Shown here: in pieces, positions 10,594 through 22,186 of the stretch
Numbering within the stretch: the stretch's first letter is position 1
How the letters are laid out: every line of letters starts with the position of its first letter
Assembly: GCA_022925895.1 (NCBI GenBank)
Contig: JAKSYS010000458.1
Location: 1-51,111 of the forward strand
DNA length: 51,111 bases
Source of the DNA: Fragilaria crotonensis
Taxonomy: Eukaryota; Bacillariophyta; Fragilariophyceae; Fragilariales; Fragilariaceae
Direction: 5' to 3'
The notes under the pieces: generated by a model
What the model was told of the DNA's origin: nothing
What the model saw: only the letters and a program-made list of their open reading frames with translations
The model's database searches: none
Made by a program: the position numbers and the translations under genes

Positions 10594-12040
10594 GGACTTT
10601 ACAACAGTAGGGTGTCTATGTGTGCTGTTGGGCACCGTTGACTTTTACGTGATGTGGAACGCCGAATGGGCTCAACATCGCTGGTTCTTTTCCATATTGC
10701 CGATCAATAACTTCATTTAGATACAATTATAGCCACAATGCCTACCTAGTATGTCTAAGTAGTGCATCGAAAGCGAACGTAAAGCTGCTGGCGCCTCTCA
10801 AACTTGAGGCTAGCGTGTTGGGATGTATATGGAACCCGGTTGCATTGGATCCGACATGTACATCAAGTAACCCACATCCGTACACAACCACACGCCCATT
10901 GACGTCTTGAGTCGCGGCATTTTACGATCGTTGTCGTGAATGGCAGAACGTTCCAACGCTCAGCAGCACTAAGTTGCATGACCACTCTGACGAACAATTT
11001 CTGCAGTGTTCGAGTTAATCTCCATTATGGTGCCAACAGCATCATGATGGCTCCGTCTTTTCAAGTGGAAGTTGCCGGGCTGTCTTTCAATCGCAACTTT
11101 CGAAGAGTCTGACATGTATGTGCCACGCAGAGGAATCAGGTCCACCAACAAGGAATATCAAGCGCTTCTCCAATTTTAAGCATTAGGAGGCAGAGTCGCA
11201 TGCAAGGAGTCGCTTATCGTGTGAATTGAAGCATGACGTACCGTGTCCTTTTTGGGCTGTGGGTTTGGGCAGATCACTGAACGTACTCACGGCTGCATCA
11301 TTCGCCTTGTTCCAATGCAAGTCGTAGCATGAACACTGTATTTCTTGATTGCTGTAACCCAATGCCACTTTTAGCGGTGATGGGGGGTGAGGATCATGCG
11401 AAAACATGACCTTTGTAAAACTGTTCACTCCATGTTCGATTCGTCAAATACGTCCTTTCGTTAATCATCGTGCTATATCAGCTGAATAAGCGCTTGGTGC
11501 CTGACTCACCCGAAGAACTCGTACGGTCCAGTGATGCCAATTCAAACTGCAGCACACCACCGCCATGGATGGTTGAGACCATGATTGTTGTACGTGTCAA
11601 AAAGGAAATTGTCGCTTTTTCGACTGAATTCGAATGGCCTATCACAGAGGTCCGCATAGCGCATCGCGACCTGCGTTCCGTTGGAATTCAACTCGCCAGC
11701 CAGATCGGAACAATGGAACGAGCGTTTGGTGCGACGAAGCGACACGTGGCAGAAGTCCTCAAGTGGATTCAAAGCGATTATACATGACGAATCATGATGG
11801 CGCTTGATCCATTCTCGTTTTGTCTTTAGTTTGTCGGAGTCGATCTTTCCTTTGATCTTGCTGTGGATCCTCTCAGTCGTCAAGATCGTGGTCCTTTAGC
11901 ACGCCAGACTCCGGAGCACTTTCTATCACGGAAAATGACTCCCAACAGATGCGAACGATTGGCGGGCACCAATAAGTACTTGCATTCGACTTATTAGCAT
12001 CATGTGTGTAGAACAATAACAAGAAGGGCTTGTGTAAGGT
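10594..12040. other. Duplicated downstream region, no gene recognised
   Basis: This aligns with 30995-32260 in copy 2. Short open frames (such as 11470-11787 plus and 11542-11883 minus) are not preserved between the copies: indels shift them. The region most likely holds the 3' UTR of the 508-aa gene and non-coding DNA. A trace of an older gene on the minus strand near 11542-11883 cannot be excluded. Confidence 0.55.
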
Positions 12041-12178
12041 GTTAGTGGAGTTCATTTATAAAGGAAGAGGGACGGAGGGAGAGAAAATGAGGGGGAAAAC
12101 CTCGTATGTCATACGTCAGTACTACCGGTAGTAGAGTATGAAAGTCAAGGTGCTGAAACTATGCATACTATGGAGTAT

Positions 12179-12466
12179 GGAGTCGTACATGTATGGTTGG
12201 ATAGTACAGTACAAGTACCTGATAGGTACGCAGTAATACTAATTACTGTCGTGTTAAAATTCAACTAGAAGATATTGACCGTTAAATCGTAGAGTTCAGT
12301 CTACGACAGTAAGCATCAGGTAGTACCGTACGGGAGTCGTACTGTAGAAGCTTGGATACTACAGTACAAGTAGCTGGCAGGTACGAGTAAGACTGCAAGT
12401 ACTAATTACTGTAGTGTTAAAATTCAACTTCGGTAGAAGATTATGACGGTTAAATGTTAAATCGTA
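12179..12466. repeat. Tandem duplication, ~155-bp period
   Basis: 12179-12291 and 12333-12466 share GGAGTCGTAC, TACAGTACAAGTA, CTAATTACTGT, GTGTTAAAATTCAAC and GTTAAATCGTA in the same order with substitutions and short indels. The surroundings are rich in TACTGTAC and TACCGGTA-type palindromes. No coding potential is seen. Confidence 0.75.
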
Positions 12467-13909
12467 CTCCAGTATTATCTGGAAAATACCACCGAAGTGG
12501 TATAAATGCATAGATTCTTGAAGAGGCGAGAAAATTAATACGGTAGTACTGTATAATATGTGGAAGGTAGATTTGTGTAGCTAGTACCGGGATCGGAATG
12601 ATATCAAAATGCAACGTACGCGCATGCAGAATTGGATATTCTGATCCCAATTTGCTTCAATTTGGCACTGGCGTCACTCGTACAGTACCATCCGTAGGAT
12701 GTGTACCAACAAGAGTAACAAGTACCGTCGATACTACTTGGAGTATAATTGATGATACGTTGGTGCCGCGAAACCTCAAAATTGCCATGAGAGGTCAGAG
12801 CGTAGGATCTTTGGCAGTTTGATGCTGTGATAGCTACTGTGCATGATTCACGCCACAGCGTCAGCAAACGCAGCAGAGGTCTGGTACATTTGCGGAATGT
12901 GGGTCTAGGGGAGTGATGGATTTCTTGCATTTTTGACCGAAAGCGATCTTCGGCTTCCAGCTGTTGTCCCACAAGGTGGTCCAGAATCATTCGATATGAT
13001 ATGCGGCAGAGAGTGACGAGCGCAATTTTGAAGTTTGTGAACAAATACTATTTTGAACTCTGATTTCTTCATTCCTCAGGGACGGGTGGTCTATTGCCAG
13101 AAAAGCTACGATCCCGACTACTGGCTCGCCTGCCTGCACCACATTTACATGCTGCTGTTTGATGGTTACTACCTGCTGCTCTGGGCAACCTCTGCTACTA
13201 TAACATGGGAAGTGCCGGGTACAACTTGACTTGTTGGGGATCACTGAAATTGTTCGCCAAAGATGGCTTTCATTATAAATGCTGGTGAGTTCGAAGCTTG
13301 CTACCTTGTACTACGCCAATTGTTTGCGGCGACGGGTCATGGGCACTTGCAATGCTCAAGGATGGGAACGAAGTCGAAAGGGTGTGTTGTCGACACGATT
13401 GGAGTCTTGAGTTGCGGTCCCGATCGTTTCTTTTCATTGGATGGAGAAGACTGCCATTGTCGCATATTTGTTGAGGCGCTATACGAGTCTCCCTACTGTC
13501 CTCAACTTGCCAGGGCAGAGATCCCAGAGGGCAATCAACGTGATCTACAGTGGGAACTATGATCCACAGGCAAATATGACTGGCATTATAAAAAGGCTTT
13601 AGCTCTTCAGATTGAATTGTCTACAATGTTTAAGTTGATAAGATCTGAAGGGTTTGTTCGGACTTGATTGTTTTCCCCCTTTCCGCGACATGTCATGGGA
13701 GCTTGGAGTACAGATGTGATAACTGTACGTAGTCTCTTAGTATGGTTTTCACATACGTTAGCCTTCACGTTGGACGCCGTATTCGGTGGTATGCTTTGAT
13801 GCATGAAATCCGGATACATTCGTAGTGTTCAGTTTTCAGTCTATGGTCTACGGTAGTACTTTGTACAGTACTATTACAAAGCAAGCCTTATACTACGCAT
13901 CGTCATATT
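12467..13909. other. Unassigned region between duplication and copia LTR
   Basis: No recognisable gene is seen. The longest ATG-started plus frame is 13263-13562 (99 codons, MAFIINAGEFEAC...), which has no family resemblance I can name and contains a GGTGAG splice-donor-like site early on. A 146-codon minus frame at 12604-13044 also lacks any recognisable feature. Either could be a remnant or chance. Confidence 0.4.
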
Positions 13910-14141
13910 TGTGATTTACCACGTGTCCTAACGCAGTAAAGGGCTTTTCCAAAGTGAAGTATGAAGGAATTACTATATTGCGAGTTGATTACTGCTACAT
14001 TGTACCCATGATTCGTGATTCATAGAATGACCCAAATTAGTGACTTGGTCATTCCAACTGAGTTATACTACGCTGCCGATGACAACGGTAGTTCACCATA
14101 CAGTACTCAGATTGTGTAGCTCCCAACCTGGTTTCGGTACA
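13910..14141 (-). repeat. Copia 3' LTR
   Basis: On the minus strand it begins TGTACCGAAACCAGGTTGGGA and ends GGTAAATCACA, so it has TG...CA termini. It aligns along its length with 18749-18978, with around ten differences, which implies an older insertion. Confidence 0.85.
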
Positions 14142-14150
14142 CTCCCTCTC
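14142..14150 (-). promoter_or_regulatory. Polypurine tract
   Basis: GAGAGGGAG on the minus strand directly precedes the 3' LTR, the position expected for the plus-strand primer of a copia element. Confidence 0.7.
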
Positions 14151-14177
14151 GCGAGCAATGTGGGTAATGAACATCAA

Positions 14178-15198
14178 TCACCAGCCTAAGACTGTCATCC
14201 GGTGCCGTAACAGCGTATCGTCATTCAGGGCCTTCGCAAGGAAGTCCGCTGGTTGATCATTCGTATAGATATCGTGGATGCTTATCTCTCCTCGCTCGAC
14301 GTAATCTCGGAAGTGCAATTTCCGTTTGAAGTTGGGATTTCCATAATAAAAGTGGACATCCAGCGTAATTTATGATGTATCCGTGGCGAGACCTCGCAGT
14401 GTCCCTGTCGTTTGCCGGGTCCTTGAGATCCCAGTTGCCACAGCCTTGCTTCATTCTCGAACCGTCGATGTTCAGCCTCGCTTTATACTTCTTGATCTCT
14501 CCCGTCCGAGCGTCGCGTTTGCGTTTCATTTGCCACACTGCGGGCAGGACAATTTCGCCTTCAGCGATTTCCGATTTGCGTTCCACTGTGAAGTTTCCGT
14601 TGGCAAACTGATCGTCTATCTCCTTTGTCATACCCTTCTTGAACTCCTTCCAGTCGGGTTCTTTTGTCGCTTGATGATAATAGAGGGTGTCCGGGTCGGA
14701 TACCGCCTTATATGCTAGGAGTGGATCGTCATGCACATGCTGGTCGTCTGGGAACATGGCCTGTAGGCAAAATACTTCTCCTCCTACCACGTCCCTCGAA
14801 GTGAGATCTTTGATCTCAGTAACCATAGCATGGATTAGTTTACGAGGAGGCTTCGTCTTTCGACCGGACCTGGTCACTTGCTTCGACTCTAAAATCCGTT
14901 TCCCGTTCGTTGGCGTCATCAGCACCACGTCCGGATGTTGGTGAGCCGTCACTCCCAACGTTTGCTGCAGCTGGTTCGCGTACTTGCGACTCCGGAATAC
15001 CTGCCTCTCTCTCGCTCGTCGACTCCTGCCGCTTGCGTTTTCTTGCTGAATTGGGCGTCCTGGCTCCCTCTGGGGCCGTCGACGTTCTCTTGTTTGGCTG
15101 TTTTGGAGGCTCCTGGTTGTGGTGCCCCTTTCGGGTTCTAAGCACGGGGCTTCGATGGCTCCCTCTGACCAACAAAACCGGCCTTCTTGTTCTGCCAC
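14178..15198 (-). pseudogene. Copia RT/RNase H remnant, two internal deletions
   Basis: The protein begins with the linker and RT N-terminus (DDQFANGNFTVE, VLPAVWQMKRKRDARTG, KKYKARLNIDGSRMKQG). It then jumps at about 14440 directly into RNase H (DRDTARSRHGYIINYAG, LLLWKSQLQTEIAL). A second jump near 14315, with a frame change, joins the terminal HFRDYVERGEISIHDIYTND and QPADFLAKALNDDTLL segment ending at the stop at 14178. The RT palm including YVDD and part of RNase H are gone. The remaining junctions are clean, suggesting template switching during reverse transcription or recombination. Confidence 0.85.
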
Positions 15199-15390
15199 TT
15201 CAACTTACCCGATATGTCCTTCACTGTTTGGAACGAGGGGTCGTAGGTTACGTGGAAGTGTGGACTCACCAATCCCGTCTCCATGCTCAGAACCAGTGCG
15301 ACATTTCAGTCGTGATGTGGTAATCTCCCGAGGTAGATTCCCACCTTTGCACGCTGTTTCCATGTATGGAATGGCTGACCCCCCTGAAGA

Positions 15391-16382
15391 TCATTCTCCA
15401 GGACTTACACTGGGCATCCAAACGGTTTCCAGTGTTTGGCTGGGATTCGAGGCCACCTGCGAGTTGGTGAATATTTCCATCGGGCTCCATCGCTCCTTGT
15501 TCTGGAAGCTTGGAGTGTGGTTGACAACGTCGTTGGCCATGCGAATTGCATACGGCCACAAATTCAACGTCACGGCATCCGGCCATCGGGAGTTCGCATG
15601 GATCAGTGTGGCTCGAGCTAGCTCCAGGAGCTCTCGAATCCGACGCTCCGCCACCCCATTCTTGTGGTGGGCATTGACCCCTGTAGATGTCAGTCCTTGG
15701 CTTCCTGACTTGCACGCCTCAACCCATTGATGCGCCTTAAAGATGCCGTTATCGGCAAGGTAGTTCTCGACATGAACTCCTTGTCTCTTGGCAAACGTTT
15801 CGAATGCTCTCTTGGCTTCAATAGTCTCCTCCGCTGACCCGGTCTTCTGGAGATATACGAATCCCATGCGGCTGAACTGATCGACGAACACGGTTGCGTA
15901 CTTGTACCTCTTTGTTGGTTGTGAGGAATCCCGTCATCTGTGCGATTAGGCCTGGTGTTGGTGATACCAGCTGGTCCACCGATACCACATGTCCCGGCAT
16001 TGGCGCTTGTTCCGCCGTGTCGTTGAATTGTTTGGTCGTCTTTCCCCTCCAGGGTTTCTTCGTTGCCTTCGCATACAGGCAAGCCGAGCATGTTGGGATT
16101 TTGCACTTGGCTAGGCGTCGCGGGAGTATCCCTTTTTTCCATTTCCTGCAGCTTCCGCATCAAGATGTGTCCGTATTTGTGGTGTGCCATCAACAAATCC
16201 GCCATTTCTGATTGCGGTTGTCGTTCCTCTTTGTCAATTATGATGTTCGGAGATTCTTGGATCGCGGTGTTTGGGCGCTTTCCCCTCCTGGAGCTGGTAT
16301 AGATGGTCCGTTCAAGTCGAATGTTGTCGTACCGGTGGTCTGGGGAGTCCCAGTATCCGAGGATGTGACATTCCGTTGCCAT
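15391..16382 (-). pseudogene. Copia integrase, frameshifted
   Basis: From the 5' side it reads through a degraded HHKYGH zinc-binding region (around 16190). After frame changes come FVDQFSRMGFVYLQKTGS (15891), YLADNGIFKAHQWVEAC and NAHHKNGVAERRIRELLE. The last carries the catalytic glutamate of the DDE triad, and ADNG the second aspartate. The pieces lie in at least two frames, so the enzyme is not made intact. Confidence 0.82.
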
Positions 16383-17013
16383 GATGGTTTCAATGATTGT
16401 GGTGTTCCTGTCGTCACTTCTTCGTGGTCGTCCTCGTCGTCGGAGATGATGGACGATGGCATGGCAATCGGATCGCTTGATGGGTCATTTAGAGCAGCTT
16501 CACAACAGAATGCCTCAAATTTCGGGTATCCATGAGCAAGCGGGAAGGTAGCCACGTTGTTGTCTCGTCCCAACTCGATGTGCAGCTTGTGGTTGCCGTC
16601 GTTCCAGAAAAGGACGCACTCATTTCCGTTTGTCGTTTCGCCGCATCGCGTTCGCTGGCCTGTTAACAGACGTAACTTGCCATCGGGTACATAGTAGGAG
16701 TTTGGGATGTCGAACGAGTGTTGTTGACCATGATCATCCTCCCAAGTCCAGCACCGAAGAGTCCCGATTCGCACGTTAACCGTTCTCGATCCTCCGAATC
16801 CTCTGATTACCCGGTTGCAGGGCTTTGGGTCGCCAACGAAGTCGCTTCTGACGTACGAGATACCCCCGGAGCATCTATTGTCAACTCCGACCCATTCGGA
16901 GTCGGTGTCAAAGCAAACCTTGCGTTCCGTTGCCGTATTGGCGTTCGCTTGTAAAGCAAGTGCGCCTTGTCGTGTGAGTAGTAGACGCCAACCATACCTC
17001 TAGCGCATCGCAC
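16238..17013 (-). pseudogene. Copia protease region
   Basis: Around 16870-16925 the minus strand reads FDTDSEWVGVDNRCSGG, the form that the retropepsin active-site region takes in diatom copia elements. It is followed by YVRSDFVGDPKPC and, in the 16774-16238 frame, VRIGTLRCWTWEDDHGQQ, SYYVPDGKLRLLTGQR and CVLFWNDGNHKLHI, a typical protease-integrase linker. A frame change separates the two parts. Confidence 0.75.
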
Positions 17014-17312
17014 TTATGACTTGCTTGGGAACAGATTAGGCTCCAAACTTTGTATGATATTTTTGTTCGCCAGTTGGGTTTGCCCCTCCTGGTGTTGACC
17101 TTCCCGTATAGGGTGTTGCCAATTACGACAATCAGTATCTGGAGAGCGTGCATCCCGGCGTTCCACATTGTTTTTGCGATCGCGTCCGAGGTCCATTTTA
17201 CGGTCCCGCTGAGAAAGGTGCTTATTGTTGTTACTAAGAAAATGGGTTGAGACCACAACAGGAGCGTTAGTAAACCTGTTACCACTGCCAATGATGCGGT
17301 CCACCCGGGAAG

Positions 17313-18708
17313 TCAATCGAGGTCGTCGTCGGTTTCAGATTCCATTGCTGCTTGCTTCTCAATCTCGGCAACATATGCCTTCGCGACCTTGAGCTTCTTC
17401 TTTGCAATGGATTTCTTCCTGTTGCTTTCAACCTCGCTTGTCTTTCTCTTCCCTTCCGCAGAGTCGGTGGCTGGCATCAGACCCTTGCATTCCTTCGGCT
17501 TGTGAGCTCTCCAACATTCGCACTTTTCTCCGGTATCCTTGCCGCACCAGTACCACATGTGGCCTTTGAACTTGCCCATCTTCTCATTGTTGGCTTTCGT
17601 GGGCTTCGGCCACTTCGTGGGATGGTCGCCTGACTTTGCAGAATCCTTCTTGGATTTCTTGTCGCCGCCGGACGGCCTATTGCCCTTTCCTTTCTTGCTG
17701 AGTTCGTCAGTAAGAACCTTCTCATTGAGGCTTTTGACTGTTGACTCAAGCTTTGCCTCCAATGCTACGATTTTCTCTTTGGCTGTAGGGGCGTTCCATG
17801 TACCTTTTTCGACCATGGTGTCGTACTTGTCCTTCGCTGCCTGCATAAGCTCGTCCGGTGTGATCTCCTCACCCTCTTCGTGGTCGTCCTGCTTGCGCAG
17901 TAACCATCCCCTGAGGACTTCGTCACTGACGGCGCCGTAACCTTTAAAAAGGTTGATCAGCAAATCCGAGGTCTGTTGATTCCTAGCGGTCAATGACTGG
18001 ACAAGCAGCTTGACGTACTGATTGATGCGACCGATGTCGGAATCGATCGTTGTGATGTACAAATCCAAGCTCGACAATTTGGTTCAAATCTGGTTGGTGG
18101 TCGCGTTTGTGTCCAAATGGCTCTCACGAATGATCACCTTATGGAGAGAGAGAGAGAAACAAATTATAAAGGTTATCAACATATTAGAAGCTTTCGCAGC
18201 AACTAACTTTGTACCCTGTTTTGGCCATATCGTATTTCAGACTGGTACCGGCCTCATTCTTCTGTCCAATCCTATACTGACTTGACCAGAGTGAGACCTT
18301 CTTCCTTGCTTCGTTGGTGAGAGAAGACATGAGACATTTGTAGAGCATGTAAGTGTCCTGAGCTGGTCGTCCGCCTTCGTCAATGTATTGGAGTTCTGCC
18401 TCCGTTACCTGCTTCAACGTGAGCGTCCCATAGTTGTCCAGGAAAGGCTCCTCTCTCTCATCCTCCTAACCTCCGTTGAGGACTACCTTTAGGATCCCCT
18501 CCGTCCATCCCATCTTGTCTGCCCTGTCTTGGACATCCTTCAAGAACTGATAGTAGAGTCCTTCGGCCTCACAATCGAATAGGGTATCGGAAACTTGTTT
18601 GATTCCGCTCCTATAGATCTTGATGTGTTCAGGCCTGGTGTAGTCCAGAAGCCCTTCGATAGCGAGAGCCGGGGCGCGAGCAAATGCGGGGGCGGGATCC
18701 TCGTCCAT
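17313..18708 (-). pseudogene. Copia gag, frameshifted
   Basis: The ATG at 18708 (MDEDPAPAFARAP) starts the capsid N-terminus through GWTEGILKVVLNGG and a stop. A second frame gives KQVTEAELQYIDEGGRPAQD; a third (18077-17313) gives TARNQQTSDLLINLFKGY, a Lys-rich linker and a nucleocapsid-like knuckle (WYWCGKDTGEKCECWRAHK then ECKG). It ends with a basic and then acidic tail (AAMESETDDDLD). Insertions and deletions separate the three parts, including a GA-dinucleotide run near 18145. Confidence 0.82.
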
Positions 18709-18748
18709 GGTGATGTTCTAGACTGTCAAACTTGGCGCAGAGAAAGCG

Positions 18749-18978
18749 TGTGATTTACCACGTGTCCTAGCGCAGTAAAGGGCTTTTCCAAAGTGAAGTA
18801 TGAAGGAATTATATTACGAGTTGATTACTGCAACATTGTACCCATGATTCGTGATTCATAGAATGACCCGAATTAGTGACTTGGTCATTCCAACTGAGTT
18901 ATACTATGCTGCCAATGACAACGGTAGTTCACCATACAGTACTCAGATTGTGTAGCGTCCCAACCTGGTTTCGTTACA
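18749..18978 (-). repeat. Copia 5' LTR
   Basis: TG...CA ends on the minus strand (starts TGTAACGAAACCAGG). It pairs with 13910-14141 as a direct repeat. Gag starts about 40 bp downstream of it. Confidence 0.85.
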
Positions 18979-19253
18979 CCATTTCACCCAAAGAACATGT
19001 CCCTTGCATTGTGGCCTTGAAAGTGATTGACTATCATTGCACCAATGGGGCTCATGGCTGGCTGCAGTACCATTGGTGCATACAAAGAAGCAATTGAGCA
19101 AGAAATGATGAATGGTGGGTAAGCAAAGATCACACAAAAACATTTGTTGTGATAATCATTTCAAGAAGGTCCCAAATTGGACTTGAATGTGATTGCTGTA
19201 AATACAAATGTGGTTCTTATAATTGTATTGTTGCTAACTTGTTTGGTCTTGTG

Positions 19254-22186
19254 TCAGAGCACCTTCAGCATCAAAGAACTCACAAGCATTTGACTTGGTC
19301 CTCCAGCTTTGCCTCCTCTTTGGCCGTTGCAGATCCGACCGTTTAAACCAAAATTTAAAGCACACCGAACGCAGGTTCGTTTCTGTCGTTCTCCAGAATC
19401 CTTGCCTCTACCGCTTTTTCTTCGTCTATCGACCCAAGAAGATAAACCAATTTGAAGGCCCCCAACCCCCAACCGTTGGTGGACCTAATTGCTGGTGCGG
19501 CCGAATTGCCAGGTAGTGGGGTTGTTGCAACATTGGGATGGGGGCATTGACATTCGCCCAAGAGGAGCCACTAGTATAAGGTAAGTGCTTCTCGCTCCCA
19601 ATTTCGACAACACCAGCATCATTTGAAGCAGCATCATGATCGGCATCATGAATACTATTGGTATCCTCACCATCGCTCTTGCCAAAGAATAAAGTTGTGC
19701 CCTCCTTCTCCTCCTTGTGTGAAGTTTTTGTGTCGCAGGAGCAAGAAAGCAACATATTGGTGTCATTCACGTTTTCCAACAATTGGAGTTCATTTCTAGA
19801 GCCACGGACCGCATCTTGCACCCTCTGATTTCGCTCCCAGAGCTCATAATACAGCCTCAAGTAAACTGGCAATTTTGGAAAGATGGATAATCCATCAACA
19901 TGTCGACACCACAAAATGGACATTGATAATTCATCAAATCGAGGCATCTCCAGTACAAGGCAAATGAACAGTTTTGCCTCGTGTGCCCCATGCAAAGGGA
20001 GAAAAGGCACTTTGACACCCGTTGCCCACGCTAAGTATTTCATTTCCTCTGAAAGATTTCCAACAATATCATCCAAAAGCTCAATGGCTTCCACAGCTTC
20101 AGCATGCAATTCTGTCGAGTGCAGAGCAACAGTGCCAAAACTTTTGGGGGTATCTTTGTAGTCACTTGCATTCGACCAGTCAGAATACAAAAGAACATGA
20201 TGATTTTTTTCCATGAGCAGCTGTATTGCATCAATTAGCCAGCCAAGTGTCATTGTGGCCAAATTTAGGGAAGCCAAGTCGTTTCCGAGGCCAAATTTAG
20301 GGAAGCCAAGTCATTTCCGTTCGTTTATTTTGTGGTTGTACCAATACCTGCCTTCAGATAAGAGAGCATCCGACATTTGAACACCCATTTTCCAGGTTCC
20401 GTAGAGTGTCGCTAGTTGCTCATGTATGGCCTCCACATTGTTCGTCCCCCTGTTGCAATCCAGCAGTGAGATTCCATATTGATCGACCATTGGTTCTCCT
20501 CTTTTTGTCAAGACGGTTGATGTAAAACGAGTTTCCTGGAGGATAAGAATAGAATCCAACCAATATTTCCTTCAATACATTGTTGGCCTTGACCCATGCT
20601 CACTTGTTAAAAAGTGGCACCTTTGATTTTGAGTCCACCTTAACACCAAAAAGACTAAATACTGATCGCACTCTCCAGTATAATTGTCAAGGTGGTAGTA
20701 TTCTCCGATCCACTCGCTGACAGAAGAAGTCTACATCGTAGTACATCTTTGCTTTGATGTCTTGCTTTGAAAAGCCTTTGGCCTCCAGGATCTGTGTCAC
20801 TTCACTTAATAAATCCGGTTGCCAAGCAAAGAATGCTTGCTGAAGAGCAACAAAGTATGGTTTTTTGAACTCGTGTTTTACCGGCACTTTTGGTCGACTC
20901 ATCGCATGGTATGCATCTCCAAGACAAGCTGAAAATTCATTTGAAATAGAGGTTGGAGGCTCGTCAAGATGTTCACACGGTAAAATGATGTGTCCTCCGC
21001 CTCCCTCTTGCTGCTCAGAAGCACCAGCCTGATTGTCAACTGCTCCAGCTAAAGCAACAAGGTCGAAAGCCTCTGAATTTACTAGGCTAGTCCTACCTGT
21101 CTGACGTTTGCATTCTCCTTCTGCTGTGTCGTTGTCACTAGGAATGCTCCTGCTGTAATGGGCTTCGTCGTCGTTGAGTCTATCATCCGTTTCAGAGAAA
21201 TGAAATGTGTCACAATGCTGGGACAAATTGACAGACTTGGCAGCAGCTCGAGTGGGTACTGTGGTTGTCACATCTGACAATGAGGTGTTCTTGGGCCAAC
21301 TAGTACCGTTGTCAATGTCTATCTCGGAGAAGGCTCTTACCAAGGTAGAATCTACATGGTGCTTAAGCATCTTTAACGGGAGGACAATTGAAAAGGGTGG
21401 TGAACCAAAGTCTCTCAAACATACGCTTTCCCTTTTCATTTTCGATCCTTTTTTAAACCAGGCACCACCAAAGATGGAGATAGCACAGATGTGATTGTAA
21501 CAACTCGGGAATTCTGATTGGGTTTGACTCGGCCGGGCACAACTCCATCGGGACACACACACAAAGCAACATCTGATATCGTGCCTACCGCAGCACGTGA
21601 AGCCATACTCGCAACATTTCCGTGAGAAGGAACAATGTCAACTTCAAGATTTGGCGTCGCAGCCTCTGCTGCAAGTCGTAGTGTCAAATCTGGCAAACGT
21701 TGCAGCTGCTCGTTAACTTCTAATGACTTAATGACATCAAGGGCTGCATATTCTTTTTGCACAACACTCAGTTCAGGACAAGACCATCTTGACAGCCTCA
21801 CCGATGGTGTCTTATCCAATTTTGCTTTCAGTGTAAGTTGAACCAACTTCTCAAGAGATGCTGTACCGTTGTTCACAATGTCTCTCTTTCTTGCATGGCG
21901 TCTGAGATTCACAAAATTTGCACATTCTATACACTCGCTCAATGCAATTAAAATCTTTTCCAATCCGTTTGAGATCCCCTGAGACACAAACACCAACAAA
22001 AGATATGCTTGGATCTGCAAACAGTGGACTAAGGGCTCGGGGTAACATTTGATGCCGGAACACTTGCAACAGCAAGGATGATATTCGATTCTCGGAATCC
22101 CGATAGCCAAGCTGAATCAATGCTGTCTTGAATGATGCAATAACTTGCCCGGAGCGGTTGGTCTTGGTGTCCCATTCTGCATCCAA
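19254..22186 (-). pseudogene. Decayed 3'-5' exonuclease-type gene with unknown C-terminal region
   Basis: The first readable text is LDAEWDTKTNRSG (exonuclease motif I, DxE), then FADPSISFVGVCVSGDLKRIG. After a frameshift come LVQLTLKAKLDK and PELSVVQKEYAALDVIKSL, the motif III YxxLD of DEDDy exonucleases of the WRN/RNase D type. The following region (21560-19426) has a VPVKHEFKKPYFVALQQAFF and AKMYYDVDFFCQRVDRR block, then FGVKVDSKSKVPLFNK with an in-frame TGA, YGISLLDCNRGTNNVEAIH, and finally a Cys-rich segment CVRCALNFGLNGRICNG. At least four frame breaks and one stop are visible. I do not recognise the C-terminal domain; such long exonuclease genes form repeated families in some algae and oomycetes. 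A short direct duplication, GGCCAAATTTAGGGAAGCC, lies at 20258-20308. Confidence 0.65.

Larger units (their letters stand above)
1207..12040. repeat. Segmental duplication, copy 1 (interrupted by MULE 1)
   Basis: The flanks 1207-1445 and 8411-12040 align almost continuously with 22779-23340 plus 29704-32260. Shared landmarks in order are the CTGTGTGTGCTATAGG block, GAGTGGAAATTCAT, TATCCCTTCCTTTGG, the acidic repeat gene, GACTCCGGAGCACTTTCTAT, and a tail near ACAAGAAGGG. Copy 1 carries MULE 1 inside; copy 2 does not, so the MULE came after the duplication or was absent from the parent. Divergence is clear (scattered substitutions and indels), so the duplication is not very recent. Confidence 0.85.
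13910..18978 (-). mobile_element. Ty1/copia (CoDi-like) element with internal deletions
   Basis: Two direct LTRs of about 230 bp (13910-14141 and 18749-18978) enclose gag, protease, integrase and remnants of RT/RNase H on the minus strand in copia order. A polypurine tract (GAGAGGGAG on the minus strand, 14142-14150) abuts the 3' LTR. The RT core with its YVDD box is missing and frames are broken, so this is a non-autonomous, decayed copy. No clear 5-bp target duplication is visible (ATATT left, CCATT right). Confidence 0.88.

Noticed and set aside
9289-10635. Long open frames opposite to and in another frame of the 508-aa gene (448 aa minus, 437 aa plus)
   Set aside because: They arise because the repeat units contain no stop in those frames. 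They give highly repetitive hydrophobic or Arg/Lys-rich text, lack the conserved family ends, and the signal peptide and terminus are in the annotated frame.
13900-18985. Target-site duplication of the copia element
   Set aside because: ATATT at the left and CCATT at the right do not match; the duplication has decayed or the ends are off by a few bases.
19039-19078. Hairpin TGCACCAATGG ... CCATTGGTGCA as a terminator or RNA element
   Set aside because: An isolated inverted repeat in decayed DNA next to an LTR; nothing ties it to a function.
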